A stretch of DNA of 64,000 nt from an uncultured Lachnospiraceae bacterium (GTDB taxonomy: Bacteria; Bacillota; Clostridia; Lachnospirales; Lachnospiraceae), in NCBI GenBank assembly GCA_910587045.1, contig CAJULG010000001.1, forward strand, positions 62,001-126,000, read 5' to 3'. The notes under the pieces were generated by a model. That model saw nothing but the letters and a program-made list of their open reading frames with translations, ran no database searches and was not told the origin of the DNA. Position numbers and translations under genes: made by a program. This document shows positions 47,961-57,481 of this stretch, piece by piece. Position 1 is the first letter of the stretch. Every line of letters begins with the position of its first letter.

Positions 47961-49274
47961 CTATTCCCTGTCTCTGTCAGAATCCGAAACCTGCACTTCC
48001 TCCGCATTACGGTTCCCGGCATCCTTCGATTCCGCACGTTCCACATCTATTTCTGTATCCATTCCTCTGTCTCTTGCTTCCTCCTGCCCTGTAACCGGAT
48101 CCACGTCCTGTAACAGTTCTAACTTATCATGCCGCTTTAACCCGGATACCACCAGCTTGGTCAGTAAGTCATAGATCACTGCGAAGACCGGTACGCCGAT
48201 CAGAATTCCGACAAAACCGAACAGCCCGCTGAACAATGTAATGGAAAACAATACCCAGAAACTGGACAGTCCCGTACTGTTGGCCAGCAGCTTCGGTCCC
48301 AGAATGTTACCGTCAAAGGTCTGCAATATGATAACGAAGATCACGAACCAGATACATTTGACCGGATCTACGATCAGGATCAGCAGGGCAGATGGCACAG
48401 CACCGATCCACGGCCCGAAATACGGAATGACATTGGTCACTCCCACGATCACACTGATCAGCATAGCATTTGGAAAACCAAGGATCAGGGAAACAATATA
48501 GCAGATCACACCAATAATAGCACTGTCCAGGATTCTTCCGCCAAAAAAGCCCATAAACATCTTATCCGCAAACCGGGCTTCCTCCAATATGGAATCTGCC
48601 CATTTCGGTTTCAGGATACTATATAAAACCGCCTTTCCCTGCTTTGCAAATTTTTTACGGGAAGCCAGTGCATAGATACAGACAATAAAGCCAATCACCA
48701 GATTAAACAGGTAGCCTACGATCGTAGTCACCGTCGTAACAACACCGCCTGCCATATTCTGCAGCAGTGGAAGCAGATCGGTTTCTGCCCAGTTCAACAG
48801 TTTTGGATAAATCTCATTTATAACCGTGATCAGATAATTCTCCGCTGCCGGATAACCGGAAAGCTTCTCCTGCACCCACCGGGTTGCGTTGGTCACTGCA
48901 TCCGGTGCCATTTTCGTCAGCAGGTCAATACTGGTAACTAACTGCGGGATCACCTCTCTGACAAACAGAAACACAAGCAGGCTGATCAACAGCAGACTGA
49001 TCAGAATAGCCAGTCCGGTCTTTGCCTTCTTCAACCGTCCCGGCAGCCATTTTTCCAGATACGTTTCAAAGAAATTACAGGGAATCCGCAGCATATACGC
49101 CATTACCCCGCCCCAGATAAACGGACGCAGAATGGATAAAAAGCGCCGGATCTGGGCAAATATATCTCCCATACGGAACATCAGAAAGAAAAATACAATG
49201 GTCAGGGCAAATATTGCAAACCGCACCCAGATATAATGCCACTGTCTTTGTCGCTGTTCCTTTGTATACTGCAT
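47961..49274 (-). CDS. AI-2E family (PerM/YtvI-like) transporter
   Basis: A 437-residue membrane protein with about eight helices and the family segments I-P-Y-F-G-P-W-I-G-A-V-P and L-S-S-F-W-V-L. I prefer the second ATG (49274) for spacing from AGGAGGAG. The C-terminal 40 residues are charged and cytosolic. Relatives export AI-2 or exchange Na+/H+; the substrate is unknown. It is inserted between smc and ftsY. Confidence 0.85.
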   Translation of the reverse strand: MQYTKEQRQRQWHYIWVRFAIFALTIVFFFLMFRMGDIFAQIRRFLSILRPFIWGGVMAYMLRIPCNFFETYLEKWLPGRLKKAKTGLAILISLLLISLLVFLFVREVIPQLVTSIDLLTKMAPDAVTNATRWVQEKLSGYPAAENYLITVINEIYPKLLNWAETDLLPLLQNMAGGVVTTVTTIVGYLFNLVIGFIVCIYALASRKKFAKQGKAVLYSILKPKWADSILEEARFADKMFMGFFGGRILDSAIIGVICYIVSLILGFPNAMLISVIVGVTNVIPYFGPWIGAVPSALLILIVDPVKCIWFVIFVIILQTFDGNILGPKLLANSTGLSSFWVLFSITLFSGLFGFVGILIGVPVFAVIYDLLTKLVVSGLKRHDKLELLQDVDPVTGQEEARDRGMDTEIDVERAESKDAGNRNAEEVQVSDSDRDRE

Positions 49275-49301
49275 ATGCATCTCCTCCTTTATTTTCCAGC
49301 C

Positions 49302-52300
49302 TTACTTTTCCAGGTCATTTTCGATCAGGTTTACGGAAACCAGCGTAGAAACACCCTTCTCCTGCATGGTGATACCATACAGAATATCTGCAGCCTCCAT
49401 GGTTCCCTTCCGGTGCGTGATCACGATAAACTGTGTGTCACTGGTCAATTTATGTAAGTACTTTGCAAACCGGGTCACATTGGAATCATCCAGCGCTGCT
49501 TCAATCTCATCCAGAAGGCAGAATGGCGATGGCTTCAGGCTCTGAATGGCAAATAACAAGGCGATGGCAGTCAGGGACTTCTCTCCACCGGATAACTGCA
49601 TCATATTCTGCAGCTTCTTGCCCGGCGGCTGCGCAATGATCTTGATGCCGGCCTCTAAGATGTCCTCATCCTCCATCAATACCAGACTCGCTTTTCCACC
49701 GCCGAACAGTTCCCGGAATACCCGGTCAAACATAACCTGAATCTCGGCGAATTTCTCACTGAACTGCTGACGCATGGCGGCATCCAGTTCTGCTATGATC
49801 TGCTTTAAATTCTCCTCCGCCTTAACAATATCATCATGCTGATTCTTTAAGAACTCGTAGCGTTCCGATACATTCTTATAATCCTCAATAGCATTGACGT
49901 TCACATCACCCAGAGACCGGATCTTATTCTTCACGGCCGCCAGTTCCTTTCGGAGCATGGCAAGATCCGTATACTCTGCATTCCGGAACTCTAATGCACG
50001 ATTGTAGGTCAGCTCATATTCCTCCCACATATAGTTATTCAACGCATCCGACTGCTCATTAATCTTTTCTAACTGAGCATGCAGGCGGTATCCCTCCTTG
50101 TCCAGACTGGAAAGCTCCTCCCGCAGTTCCTCGCGCTGATGAAAGAATTCCTTGTGGGAAGCCATCATGGTCTCCTTCTTCTGATGATCTGCACTTAGCT
50201 GTTCCTCCATGGTCCGGATCTGAGTCCTTCGCTGGTTCATCTCTTTCTGGATTGCGTTGATCTGCTGATTGATCTCCAGAATCTCATCCGCCGCCCCATG
50301 GGTCCGGCGGTTGTATTCCTCCAATTCCGCCTTCAGCTTGTCATTCTCCACCCGGATCCGGTGAATGTTCGCAATAAAGAAATCATCCTGCTGTTTAATG
50401 GTATTAAACTCTAATAATAACTCAGATACTTTTGCATTGGCTGCCTCTAACAGTTCTTTCTGCTCCAGGATCGCCTCCTCATACTTGGCAATCCGGGCCT
50501 CACATTCCGCCTTTGCCTGTTCCTGAAACTTATTTCCTTCAAATAACTGATTCTTGTTCTGATTGATCTCTTCGATCTGGGCATCCAACTCCTTGCCCTC
50601 ATTCTGTAAAGAGGCAAAAATACTGGCATGTTCGGACAACCTCGCATTCACCTGCTCCAGATTCAGATGATTGGTATTCTTATCCAGATACAGCTCCTGC
50701 AGCTTCGTTGACAGGGTTTCCTTCTCCTCTTTCAGATTATCCCGAAGGCTGCGAAGTGCCTGCTCCTGCTTCTCCGCCTCGTATATCTGGCGGCTGTATT
50801 CATCCACCTGCTTATTCAGTTCATCCAATTCCCGTTTCCGGCCCAGCAGATTACTGGAATTTTTATAGGCTCCACCTGTCATAGCGCCGCCCGGCGTCAA
50901 CAGTTCTCCCTCCAGGGTAACAATACGGATTGAATACTTATATTTCTTCGCGATCGCTAAAGCATGATCGATCTGATCGACCACGAGGATCCGCCCCAGC
51001 AGATGCTCGGCTACAGCCTGATATTCCGGCTGGATCTTTACCAGCGTACTTGCCAGGCCGATGGCTCCCGGTTCCTGCAGAGCCTCCGGCCGGTGAAATC
51101 CACCGCTGGAACCGATACTGGTCAGCGGAAGAAAGGTTGCCCGGCCATATTTATTCTGCTTCAGATACTGGATCAGCCGTTTAGCAGTTCCCTCATCTGC
51201 AGTTACAACATTCTGAATACTGCCGCCAAGAGCCGTTTCTACTGCGATCTCATATTTTTGCTGTACCGAAATAATGTCGGCGACCACACCGATGATCCCC
51301 TTCGTCCGGCCCTTCTGCTCCATTACCCGCCGGATACTGTTACCATACCCGTCATACCGCTCTGTAATATTCCGCAGGGATTCTGCCTTTGCCTTTGCAC
51401 TGGTATGAGCGTTACGAAGGGTAGAAAGCTGCTCCCGGTTGCTCTGACTATCCACCGTATTCTGATCCAGCTTCCCGTCACAAATCGCCAGCGCATCCTG
51501 ACGTTTCGTGATCTGAGCATCCAGCTCCTGTAATTCCTTCTGCAGGGCATCATACTGCTCCCGGTCTGCCATCTCATCGCTCTTGAATTGCACATAGCGC
51601 TGGTTGATCTGGGTCTTCCGATAGCTGATATTCTCCAGCAGGGTATCATAACGGGCAACCTTCCCTTTAATGCTGGAATTCTCATTCATCAGCTCAATGA
51701 TATCCGCCTTGTTTTTCTCAATATTTTCTTCCAAACGGATGATCTCATCCTGAATCTCCTGGGAATGGGCTTTTGCTTCCTCCACCACATCATCTGCGGA
51801 ATCCAGTCGTTCATCTAACACTGCCTTCTTTTCCTGATAAGCCCGCTGTTCCTCTGTCTGCTTTAACAGTGCATCCTGTACCCGCCGGATCTGTTCACTG
51901 ATATGGGAATCTGACAAACGGACACTGTCAATTTTCTGGTTGAGGACCTTAACCTCTCCCTCTGCACGCTCCACAGCCAGCTTCAGGTCCGTGACCTGCG
52001 TCTTTCCGGTATCCAGCTTCTGGTTATAGGTCTCTAATTCTGTTTCCAGACGTTCGTATTCTGTCTTGATCGCCTCATATTTCCCGGTCAGTTCTTCCGT
52101 CCGGCCGGTAACGATCCCAAGCTTCTCCTGATTTTCCTCTATCGAAGCCTGAATCCGCTCATGATCCAGCAAAAATACGTTAACATCCAGCTTTCTCATC
52201 TCTTCCTTAAACAAGAGATACTTTTTCGCAACCTCCGACTGCTTCTCCAACGGGCCAACCTGCTTCTCCAGCTCTGACAGAATATCATTGACCCGACACA

Positions 52301-52862
52301 GATTCTGTCGCTCCGCATCCAGTGCCTTTTCCGTTGCCGCCTTATTCTTCTTGTATTTTACGATACCTGCCGCCTCATCAAATAACTCCCGGCGTTCCTC
52401 CGGCTTTCCGCTTAAGATCTTTTCTACCTGGCCCTGTCCGATGATCGAATAGCCTTCCTTACCAATACCGGTATCAAAGAACATATGATGAACATCCTTC
52501 AGCCGGCACGGGGTTCCATTGATCAGATATTCACTTTCACCCGAACGATACACCCGCCTGGCAACGGTAACCTCTTCATAATCGACCGGAAGTGCATGAT
52601 CACTGTTATCCAGGGTGATGGCAACATAGGCGGAACCATGAGGCTTCCGCATTTCCGTACCGGCAAAGATAACATCCTCCATCTTCGCTCCCCGGAGCTG
52701 CTTGGCGCTCTGTTCTCCCAGCACCCAGCGTACTGCATCTGCCACATTGCTTTTTCCGCTCCCGTTGGGACCAACGATTCCGGTAATCCCGGTTTCAAAT
52801 TGAAACGTTATTTTATTTGCAAAGGATTTGAAGCCATAGACTTCTATGCTCTTTAAGTACAT
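49302..52862 (-). CDS. smc: Chromosome segregation protein SMC
   Basis: The product is 1,186 residues from the ATG at 52862 (MYLKSIEVYGFKSFANK). Walker A is G-P-N-G-S-G-K-S, long coiled coils flank a hinge near the middle (GYGNSIRRVME to about GGAMTGGAYK), and the C-terminal head has L-S-G-G-E-K-S and L-L-D-E-I-E-A-A-L-D. It condenses and segregates chromosomes with ScpAB. The gene follows rnc by 19 bp, the canonical Firmicute order. Confidence 0.97.
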   Translation of the reverse strand: MYLKSIEVYGFKSFANKITFQFETGITGIVGPNGSGKSNVADAVRWVLGEQSAKQLRGAKMEDVIFAGTEMRKPHGSAYVAITLDNSDHALPVDYEEVTVARRVYRSGESEYLINGTPCRLKDVHHMFFDTGIGKEGYSIIGQGQVEKILSGKPEERRELFDEAAGIVKYKKNKAATEKALDAERQNLCRVNDILSELEKQVGPLEKQSEVAKKYLLFKEEMRKLDVNVFLLDHERIQASIEENQEKLGIVTGRTEELTGKYEAIKTEYERLETELETYNQKLDTGKTQVTDLKLAVERAEGEVKVLNQKIDSVRLSDSHISEQIRRVQDALLKQTEEQRAYQEKKAVLDERLDSADDVVEEAKAHSQEIQDEIIRLEENIEKNKADIIELMNENSSIKGKVARYDTLLENISYRKTQINQRYVQFKSDEMADREQYDALQKELQELDAQITKRQDALAICDGKLDQNTVDSQSNREQLSTLRNAHTSAKAKAESLRNITERYDGYGNSIRRVMEQKGRTKGIIGVVADIISVQQKYEIAVETALGGSIQNVVTADEGTAKRLIQYLKQNKYGRATFLPLTSIGSSGGFHRPEALQEPGAIGLASTLVKIQPEYQAVAEHLLGRILVVDQIDHALAIAKKYKYSIRIVTLEGELLTPGGAMTGGAYKNSSNLLGRKRELDELNKQVDEYSRQIYEAEKQEQALRSLRDNLKEEKETLSTKLQELYLDKNTNHLNLEQVNARLSEHASIFASLQNEGKELDAQIEEINQNKNQLFEGNKFQEQAKAECEARIAKYEEAILEQKELLEAANAKVSELLLEFNTIKQQDDFFIANIHRIRVENDKLKAELEEYNRRTHGAADEILEINQQINAIQKEMNQRRTQIRTMEEQLSADHQKKETMMASHKEFFHQREELREELSSLDKEGYRLHAQLEKINEQSDALNNYMWEEYELTYNRALEFRNAEYTDLAMLRKELAAVKNKIRSLGDVNVNAIEDYKNVSERYEFLKNQHDDIVKAEENLKQIIAELDAAMRQQFSEKFAEIQVMFDRVFRELFGGGKASLVLMEDEDILEAGIKIIAQPPGKKLQNMMQLSGGEKSLTAIALLFAIQSLKPSPFCLLDEIEAALDDSNVTRFAKYLHKLTSDTQFIVITHRKGTMEAADILYGITMQEKGVSTLVSVNLIENDLEK

Positions 52863-52881
52863 TCCCCTAACCTGCCATCTT

Positions 52882-53577
52882 CTAGTCTTTTTTTTCGCGC
52901 CGGAGCTGCAAAAGAGCTTCATATGCTGCCTTCTGCCCCGCAAGCTTATGACTCTGTCCGTCTCCGGATCCATACTTCTTACCGCCGATCTGAACCTCAA
53001 CAAAGAAATGCTTGTTGTGATCCGGTCCCTGGGTATCTACCAGGATATATTCCACTTCCCCTAATTCTTCCTTCTGTGCCAGCTCCTGAAGCGTAGTCTT
53101 GGCATCATAGAATAACCGCTTGTTATCCATATCAGACAGTAAAAAGCGTTCTACATAGGAAGTTGCCGGTTCCATGCCTCCATCCAGAAATATCGCACCC
53201 AGAACCGACTCAAACAGATCACAGAGCAGAGCGTCCCGGTTTGCGCCGCCGGTCTGTCGCTCTCCCTTACTTAAAAAAACATAGTCCTGATACCGCAGTT
53301 CTCTGGCACACTGTGCCAGACAGTATTCACAGACCAGGGAGGAGCGCAGCTTGGACAATTCTCCTTCCCGCTTATCCGGAAACCGCATAAGAAGGGCATG
53401 GCTGGTAATCATCTCTAATACTGCATCTCCTAAAAACTCCAGCCGTTCATAATCCCGAATCTGGTTGATCCGCCGTTCATTGGCATAGGAGCTGTGTGTC
53501 AGTGCCTGACGCAGCAGCTCCGGCTTCTGAAACTCATATTGAATTGTCTCCATCAGTCTGGTTAAATCTGCCGGCAT
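52882..53577 (-). CDS. rnc: Ribonuclease III
   Basis: A 231-residue double-stranded-RNA endonuclease. The catalytic signature E-R-L-E-F-L-G-D-A-V-L is at about 43-53, and a C-terminal dsRNA-binding domain spans about 155-228. It processes rRNA precursors. plsX lies directly upstream without the acpP gene often found between them. Confidence 0.96.
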   Translation of the reverse strand: MPADLTRLMETIQYEFQKPELLRQALTHSSYANERRINQIRDYERLEFLGDAVLEMITSHALLMRFPDKREGELSKLRSSLVCEYCLAQCARELRYQDYVFLSKGERQTGGANRDALLCDLFESVLGAIFLDGGMEPATSYVERFLLSDMDNKRLFYDAKTTLQELAQKEELGEVEYILVDTQGPDHNKHFFVEVQIGGKKYGSGDGQSHKLAGQKAAYEALLQLRREKKD

Positions 53578-53629
53578 ATCTCCTACCTGTTTCTATCTGA
53601 TCTCATGTGTTTCTGAACCATCTCTACTA

Positions 53630-54652
53630 TTAAGCTTCCCCGGAAGAAACCGTAATATTCTCCTGGATCAGCTCCTTGATCCGCTGCTTGCTGAAATCCA
53701 TGCACTGGGTTACAGCATTCTTTACTTCACTGGCTTTGGAACTGCCGTGTACCTTGGCAACAAGACCATTAATCCCAAGCAGCGGAGCTCCTCCATAATT
53801 GGAAGAATCAAATTCCTTTACTGCCGCCTTGATCTTCGGCTTTACCAATGCGGCTCCCACTGTGCTGACTGGCGAAGAAGTCATGGCTTCCTTGATCTGC
53901 TTGATCAGGAAGGAAGCAGTCCCTTCATACAGCTTCAGGATCACATTGCCGACAAAGGCATCACAGACGATCACATCTGCATAGCCGGCCGGAATATCCC
54001 TTGCTTCAATGCTTCCAATAAAATTAATGTTCGGACATGCCTTTAACAACGGGAAGGTTTCCTTCACCAGAGCATTTCCCTTCTCCTCTTCTGCACCCAC
54101 ATTCACAATGGCAACCCGGGGATTGTCCACACCGACCAGATGCTTCATGTAAATAGAGCCCATCTGGGCAAACTGCACCAGATCCGCCGGTCTGGAATCC
54201 ATATTCGCGCCACAGTCGATCAATATGGAGACACCGCCCTCCCTCGGGATCAGCGGAGCTAACGGAGAACGACGGATTCCCTTGATCCGTCCGACAATCA
54301 TCCGTCCGCCGACCAGTACCGCACCGGTACTTCCGGAAGAGATCAGCCCTTCTGCCTTTCCTTCCTTCACCAGATTCAGACCTACGATCAGAGAGGAATC
54401 CTTCTTGGTCCGTACTGCTTCTACCGGCTGGTCATGGCAGGTGATCACATCCGGAGCATCTACCACTTCAATCTGCTCCTTGTTATATTCATACTTTGCA
54501 AGCTCCGCCTCAATCTGGGTCCGGGGACCTACAATATATAGAAATACATCCGCATGCTCCTTTGTTGCCAGTACCGCTCCCTCTACCATTGCCCATGGAG
54601 AATTATCGCCTCCCATGGCATCGATCACAATTTTTATCCGATCCATTTCCAT
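53630..54652 (-). CDS. plsX: Phosphate acyltransferase PlsX
   Basis: The product is 340 residues from the ATG at 54652 (GGAAGGA upstream). It makes acyl-phosphate from acyl-ACP for phospholipid synthesis. Signatures: I-D-A-M-G-G-D-N-S-P, S-S-G-S-T-G-A-V-L and G-I-N-G-L-V-A-K-V-H-G-S. A probable promoter (TTTACA-17-TATGAT, minus strand, near 54720-54750) lies in the gap after rpmF. Confidence 0.95.
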   Translation of the reverse strand: MEMDRIKIVIDAMGGDNSPWAMVEGAVLATKEHADVFLYIVGPRTQIEAELAKYEYNKEQIEVVDAPDVITCHDQPVEAVRTKKDSSLIVGLNLVKEGKAEGLISSGSTGAVLVGGRMIVGRIKGIRRSPLAPLIPREGGVSILIDCGANMDSRPADLVQFAQMGSIYMKHLVGVDNPRVAIVNVGAEEEKGNALVKETFPLLKACPNINFIGSIEARDIPAGYADVIVCDAFVGNVILKLYEGTASFLIKQIKEAMTSSPVSTVGAALVKPKIKAAVKEFDSSNYGGAPLLGINGLVAKVHGSSKASEVKNAVTQCMDFSKQRIKELIQENITVSSGEA

Positions 54653-54782
54653 CTCGTTCCTTCCATTAAAAATCAAAATTAAAACTCGCCGTCTATAGAG
54701 ACAGGAGTTATCTCACAACTGTTATCATACTAAATTATCCCAATATTGTAAAGTCAAGGCGCGGGAAACAGCCATTTAAAAT

Positions 54783-54816
54783 TCAAAAAGGGTTCCACTA
54801 AGCGGGAAACCCTTTT
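54783..54816 (-). terminator. Terminator after rpmF
   Basis: AAAAGGGTT (54786-54794) pairs with AACCCTTTT (54808-54816), and on the minus strand TTTTTGAATTTT follows. It separates rpmF from plsX. Confidence 0.8.
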
Positions 54817-54825
54817 ATTACCGTA

Positions 54826-55005
54826 TTAATCTACAGCGATAATTTCTTTCTTGTTATAAGAACCACAAGCCTTACATACTCTATGTGGCATCATTAACTC
54901 GCCGCACTTTGAACATTTAACTAATGTAGGAGCACTCATCTTCCAGTTTGCTCTACGCTTGTCTCTTCTTGCCTTTGAAGATTTATTCTTTGGACAAATT
55001 GACAC
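54826..55005 (-). CDS. rpmF: 50S ribosomal protein L32
   Basis: The protein is 59 residues, starting at GTG (55005); an earlier in-frame GTG overlaps the AGGAGG site. The product opens M-S-I-C-P-K-N-K-S-S-K-A-R-R-D-K-R-R and carries the zinc ribbon C-S-K-C ... C-K-A-C. The DUF177/YceD gene that often precedes rpmF is absent; ackA precedes it instead. Confidence 0.95.
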   Translation of the reverse strand: MSICPKNKSSKARRDKRRANWKMSAPTLVKCSKCGELMMPHRVCKACGSYNKKEIIAVD

Positions 55006-55113
55006 AGTGTACACCTCCTTAATCCGAACTGTTCTATGAATCTATCATAAATGAAAACTCATATCTGCAATTAATGCAATGCAACAGGTATGAATCCCTG
55101 CCACACTTTGACA

Positions 55114-55142
55114 ATTATAACGATTTGATCCCGGTTTGTCAA
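55114..55142 (-). promoter_or_regulatory. Consensus promoter of rpmF
   Basis: Minus strand TTGACA (55142-55137), a 17-bp spacer and TATAAT (55119-55114), both perfect, about 110 bp before the GTG start. It lies just beyond the ackA stop codon. Confidence 0.85.
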
Positions 55143-55150
55143 CACCAAAT

Positions 55151-56344
55151 TTATTTTTTCACCAATTCTACCGTCTCTCTGGCAATGGCCAGCTCTTCAT
55201 TGGTTGGAACGACCCAGACCGGTATCCTGGATTGTTTCGTCGAAATCCGGATCTCCACGCTCCGCTCCTGATTCAATGTATCATCCAGTTCCAGACCAAG
55301 ATACTTTAACCTGGCACAGATTCCGGCTCTGGCAGTACCATTGTTTTCACCGATTCCTGCAGTAAATACGATAGCATCCACATGACTCATGGCAGACGCA
55401 TACGCTCCAATATACTGCGCTGCCCGATAACAGAACTGGTCGAGGGCCAGCTTCGCCTGCGGATTTCCTTTGTTGATCGCAGCTTCCAGATCCCGAAAAT
55501 CACTGGAAACACCGGAAACGCCTTCCACGCCGGACTTCTTATTCAGGAGCTCCATTACCTGCGTAAGGGATTTGTCCTCCTTTTGAGCAATGTATTCGAT
55601 GACAGCCGGATCAATGGTTCCGCAACGGGTTCCCATCACCAGGCCATCCAGCGGGGTCAGTCCCATGCTGGTATCCACAGACCTGCCATTCTGTACCGCA
55701 CAGATACTGGCACCATTTCCCAGATGGCAGATAACAGCATTGAAATGTCCGGGATCCTTCTTTAACAGCTCTGCAGTACGTATGGCAACATACCGGTGAC
55801 TTGTCCCATGAAACCCGTACTTCCGGATCCGGTATCGTCTGTAATATTCATAAGGAATACCATAGAGAAACGCCTCCTCCGGCATCGTCTGATGAAACGC
55901 AGTATCAAAGACAGCCGCCATTGGTACCTCCGGCATTAATTTCCGACAGGCATCAATGCCGATGAGATTGGCCGGATTATGCAGGGGTGCCAGATCACAG
56001 CAGTTGGTGATCGCCTGAATCACTTCTTCATTGATCAGTGTAGAAGCGGCAAACCACTCACCGCCATGCACGACCCGATGTCCGATGGCATCAATCTCAT
56101 CCAGAGAGGTGATCACACCATGCTCCGGATCCGTCAACAGCTTTAACACCATTTCCACTGCCTTCATATGATCCGGCAGCGGCTCTTCTAATTCCACCGG
56201 TTCCTTGTCTCCCGGCGTATGCTTCAAATGTCCGTCCAGTCCGATCCGTTCACAAAGTCCTTTTGCCAGGACTTCCTCCGACTCTGACTCGATCAACTGA
56301 TATTTCAGTGAAGAACTTCCACAGTTAATTACCAAGACATTCAT
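55151..56344 (-). CDS. ackA: Acetate kinase
   Basis: A 397-residue ASKHA kinase converting acetyl phosphate and ADP to acetate and ATP, the last step of acetate fermentation. Visible motifs: N-C-G-S-S-S-L-K-Y, G-H-R-V-V-H-G-G, F-D-T-A-F-H, H-L-G-N-G-A-S-I and A-G-I-G-E-N. It lies 17 bp after pta. Confidence 0.97.
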   Translation of the reverse strand: MNVLVINCGSSSLKYQLIESESEEVLAKGLCERIGLDGHLKHTPGDKEPVELEEPLPDHMKAVEMVLKLLTDPEHGVITSLDEIDAIGHRVVHGGEWFAASTLINEEVIQAITNCCDLAPLHNPANLIGIDACRKLMPEVPMAAVFDTAFHQTMPEEAFLYGIPYEYYRRYRIRKYGFHGTSHRYVAIRTAELLKKDPGHFNAVICHLGNGASICAVQNGRSVDTSMGLTPLDGLVMGTRCGTIDPAVIEYIAQKEDKSLTQVMELLNKKSGVEGVSGVSSDFRDLEAAINKGNPQAKLALDQFCYRAAQYIGAYASAMSHVDAIVFTAGIGENNGTARAGICARLKYLGLELDDTLNQERSVEIRISTKQSRIPVWVVPTNEELAIARETVELVKK

Positions 56345-56361
56345 ATATTTTTCCCTCCAGG

Positions 56362-57369
56362 TTATTTTTGTTGCTCCTGAGCCTGCACAGCAGTGATTGC
56401 GATCACACCCACGATGTCATCTGCACAGCAGCCTCTGGACAGATCATTGACCGGCTTTGCAATTCCCTGGGTGATCGGCCCATAGGCTTCCGCCTTTGCC
56501 AGCCGCTGTACCAGCTTGTATCCGATATTCCCGGCATCCAGATCCGGAAATACCAGTACATTCGCTTTTCCGGCAACATCACTGTCCGGTGCCTTGGAGC
56601 GGGCGATCTCCGGTACGATCGCGGCATCCGATTGTAATTCTCCATCTACCTTTAAGTTCGGATCCAACTCATGGGTCAGTCTGGTGGCCTCGATCATCTT
56701 ATCTACCTCTTCATGCCTTGCACTGCCCTTTGTCGAGTGAGACAGCATGGCAACGATCGGTTCCTCTTCGACCAGAAGCCGGAAGGAACGGGAAGAGCTT
56801 TCTGCGATATATGCGATCTCCTCTGCCGTCGGTGACTGATTCAGTCCTGCATCTGCAAAGATAAACGTACCGTTTGCGCCCATATCGCAGTTTGGTACTA
56901 CTACCAGAAAGAATGCAGAAACCAGCTTGATATCCGGCGCTGTTTTTAATGTCTGCAACGCCGCACGAAGTACATTGGCGGATGAGTTCACAGCACCTGC
57001 CACCATTCCGTCTGCATCACCGGCCTTTACCATGATACAGCCCATAAACAACGGATTGGAAAGCAGGAGTTCTCTTGCCTCTTCCACCGTCATCCCCTTT
57101 TTCTTCCGGATGTCAGCCAGAAGCTTCGCATACTCCTCTAATTTGTCACAACTGTTTGGATCAACAAAAGAAGCTTTGCTTAGATCAAGCCCTTCTGCCG
57201 TATTTAATATATCCTTTCGATTACCGATCAGAATCAGATTTGCAATATCCTCTTCCAAGACCTTGTGTGCAGCGATCACCGTCCTTCTGTCATTTGTCTC
57301 CGGCAGAACGATCGTCATCTTCCTTTGTTTTGCACGTTCTTTAATCCTATCAATGAACCCCACTTCCAT
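56362..57369 (-). CDS. pta: Phosphate acetyltransferase
   Basis: A 335-residue single-domain Pta converting acetyl-CoA and phosphate to acetyl phosphate. Recognisable segments are P-E-T-N-D-R-R-T, M-V-A-G-A-V-N-S-S-A-N-V and V-F-P-D-L-D-A-G-N-I-G-Y-K. AAAGGAG precedes the ATG. With ackA it forms the acetate/ATP-yielding pathway. Confidence 0.96.
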   Translation of the reverse strand: MEVGFIDRIKERAKQRKMTIVLPETNDRRTVIAAHKVLEEDIANLILIGNRKDILNTAEGLDLSKASFVDPNSCDKLEEYAKLLADIRKKKGMTVEEARELLLSNPLFMGCIMVKAGDADGMVAGAVNSSANVLRAALQTLKTAPDIKLVSAFFLVVVPNCDMGANGTFIFADAGLNQSPTAEEIAYIAESSSRSFRLLVEEEPIVAMLSHSTKGSARHEEVDKMIEATRLTHELDPNLKVDGELQSDAAIVPEIARSKAPDSDVAGKANVLVFPDLDAGNIGYKLVQRLAKAEAYGPITQGIAKPVNDLSRGCCADDIVGVIAITAVQAQEQQK

Positions 57370-57481
57370 TTTCTCCTTTCAAAGTCCTCTGTTTATTATA
57401 ACAATTCACAGGAATGCATACAATACAAAATATGTAAATTATTTGTCTTTTTCTGAAAACAAGGATACGTGCCTTATGCTC

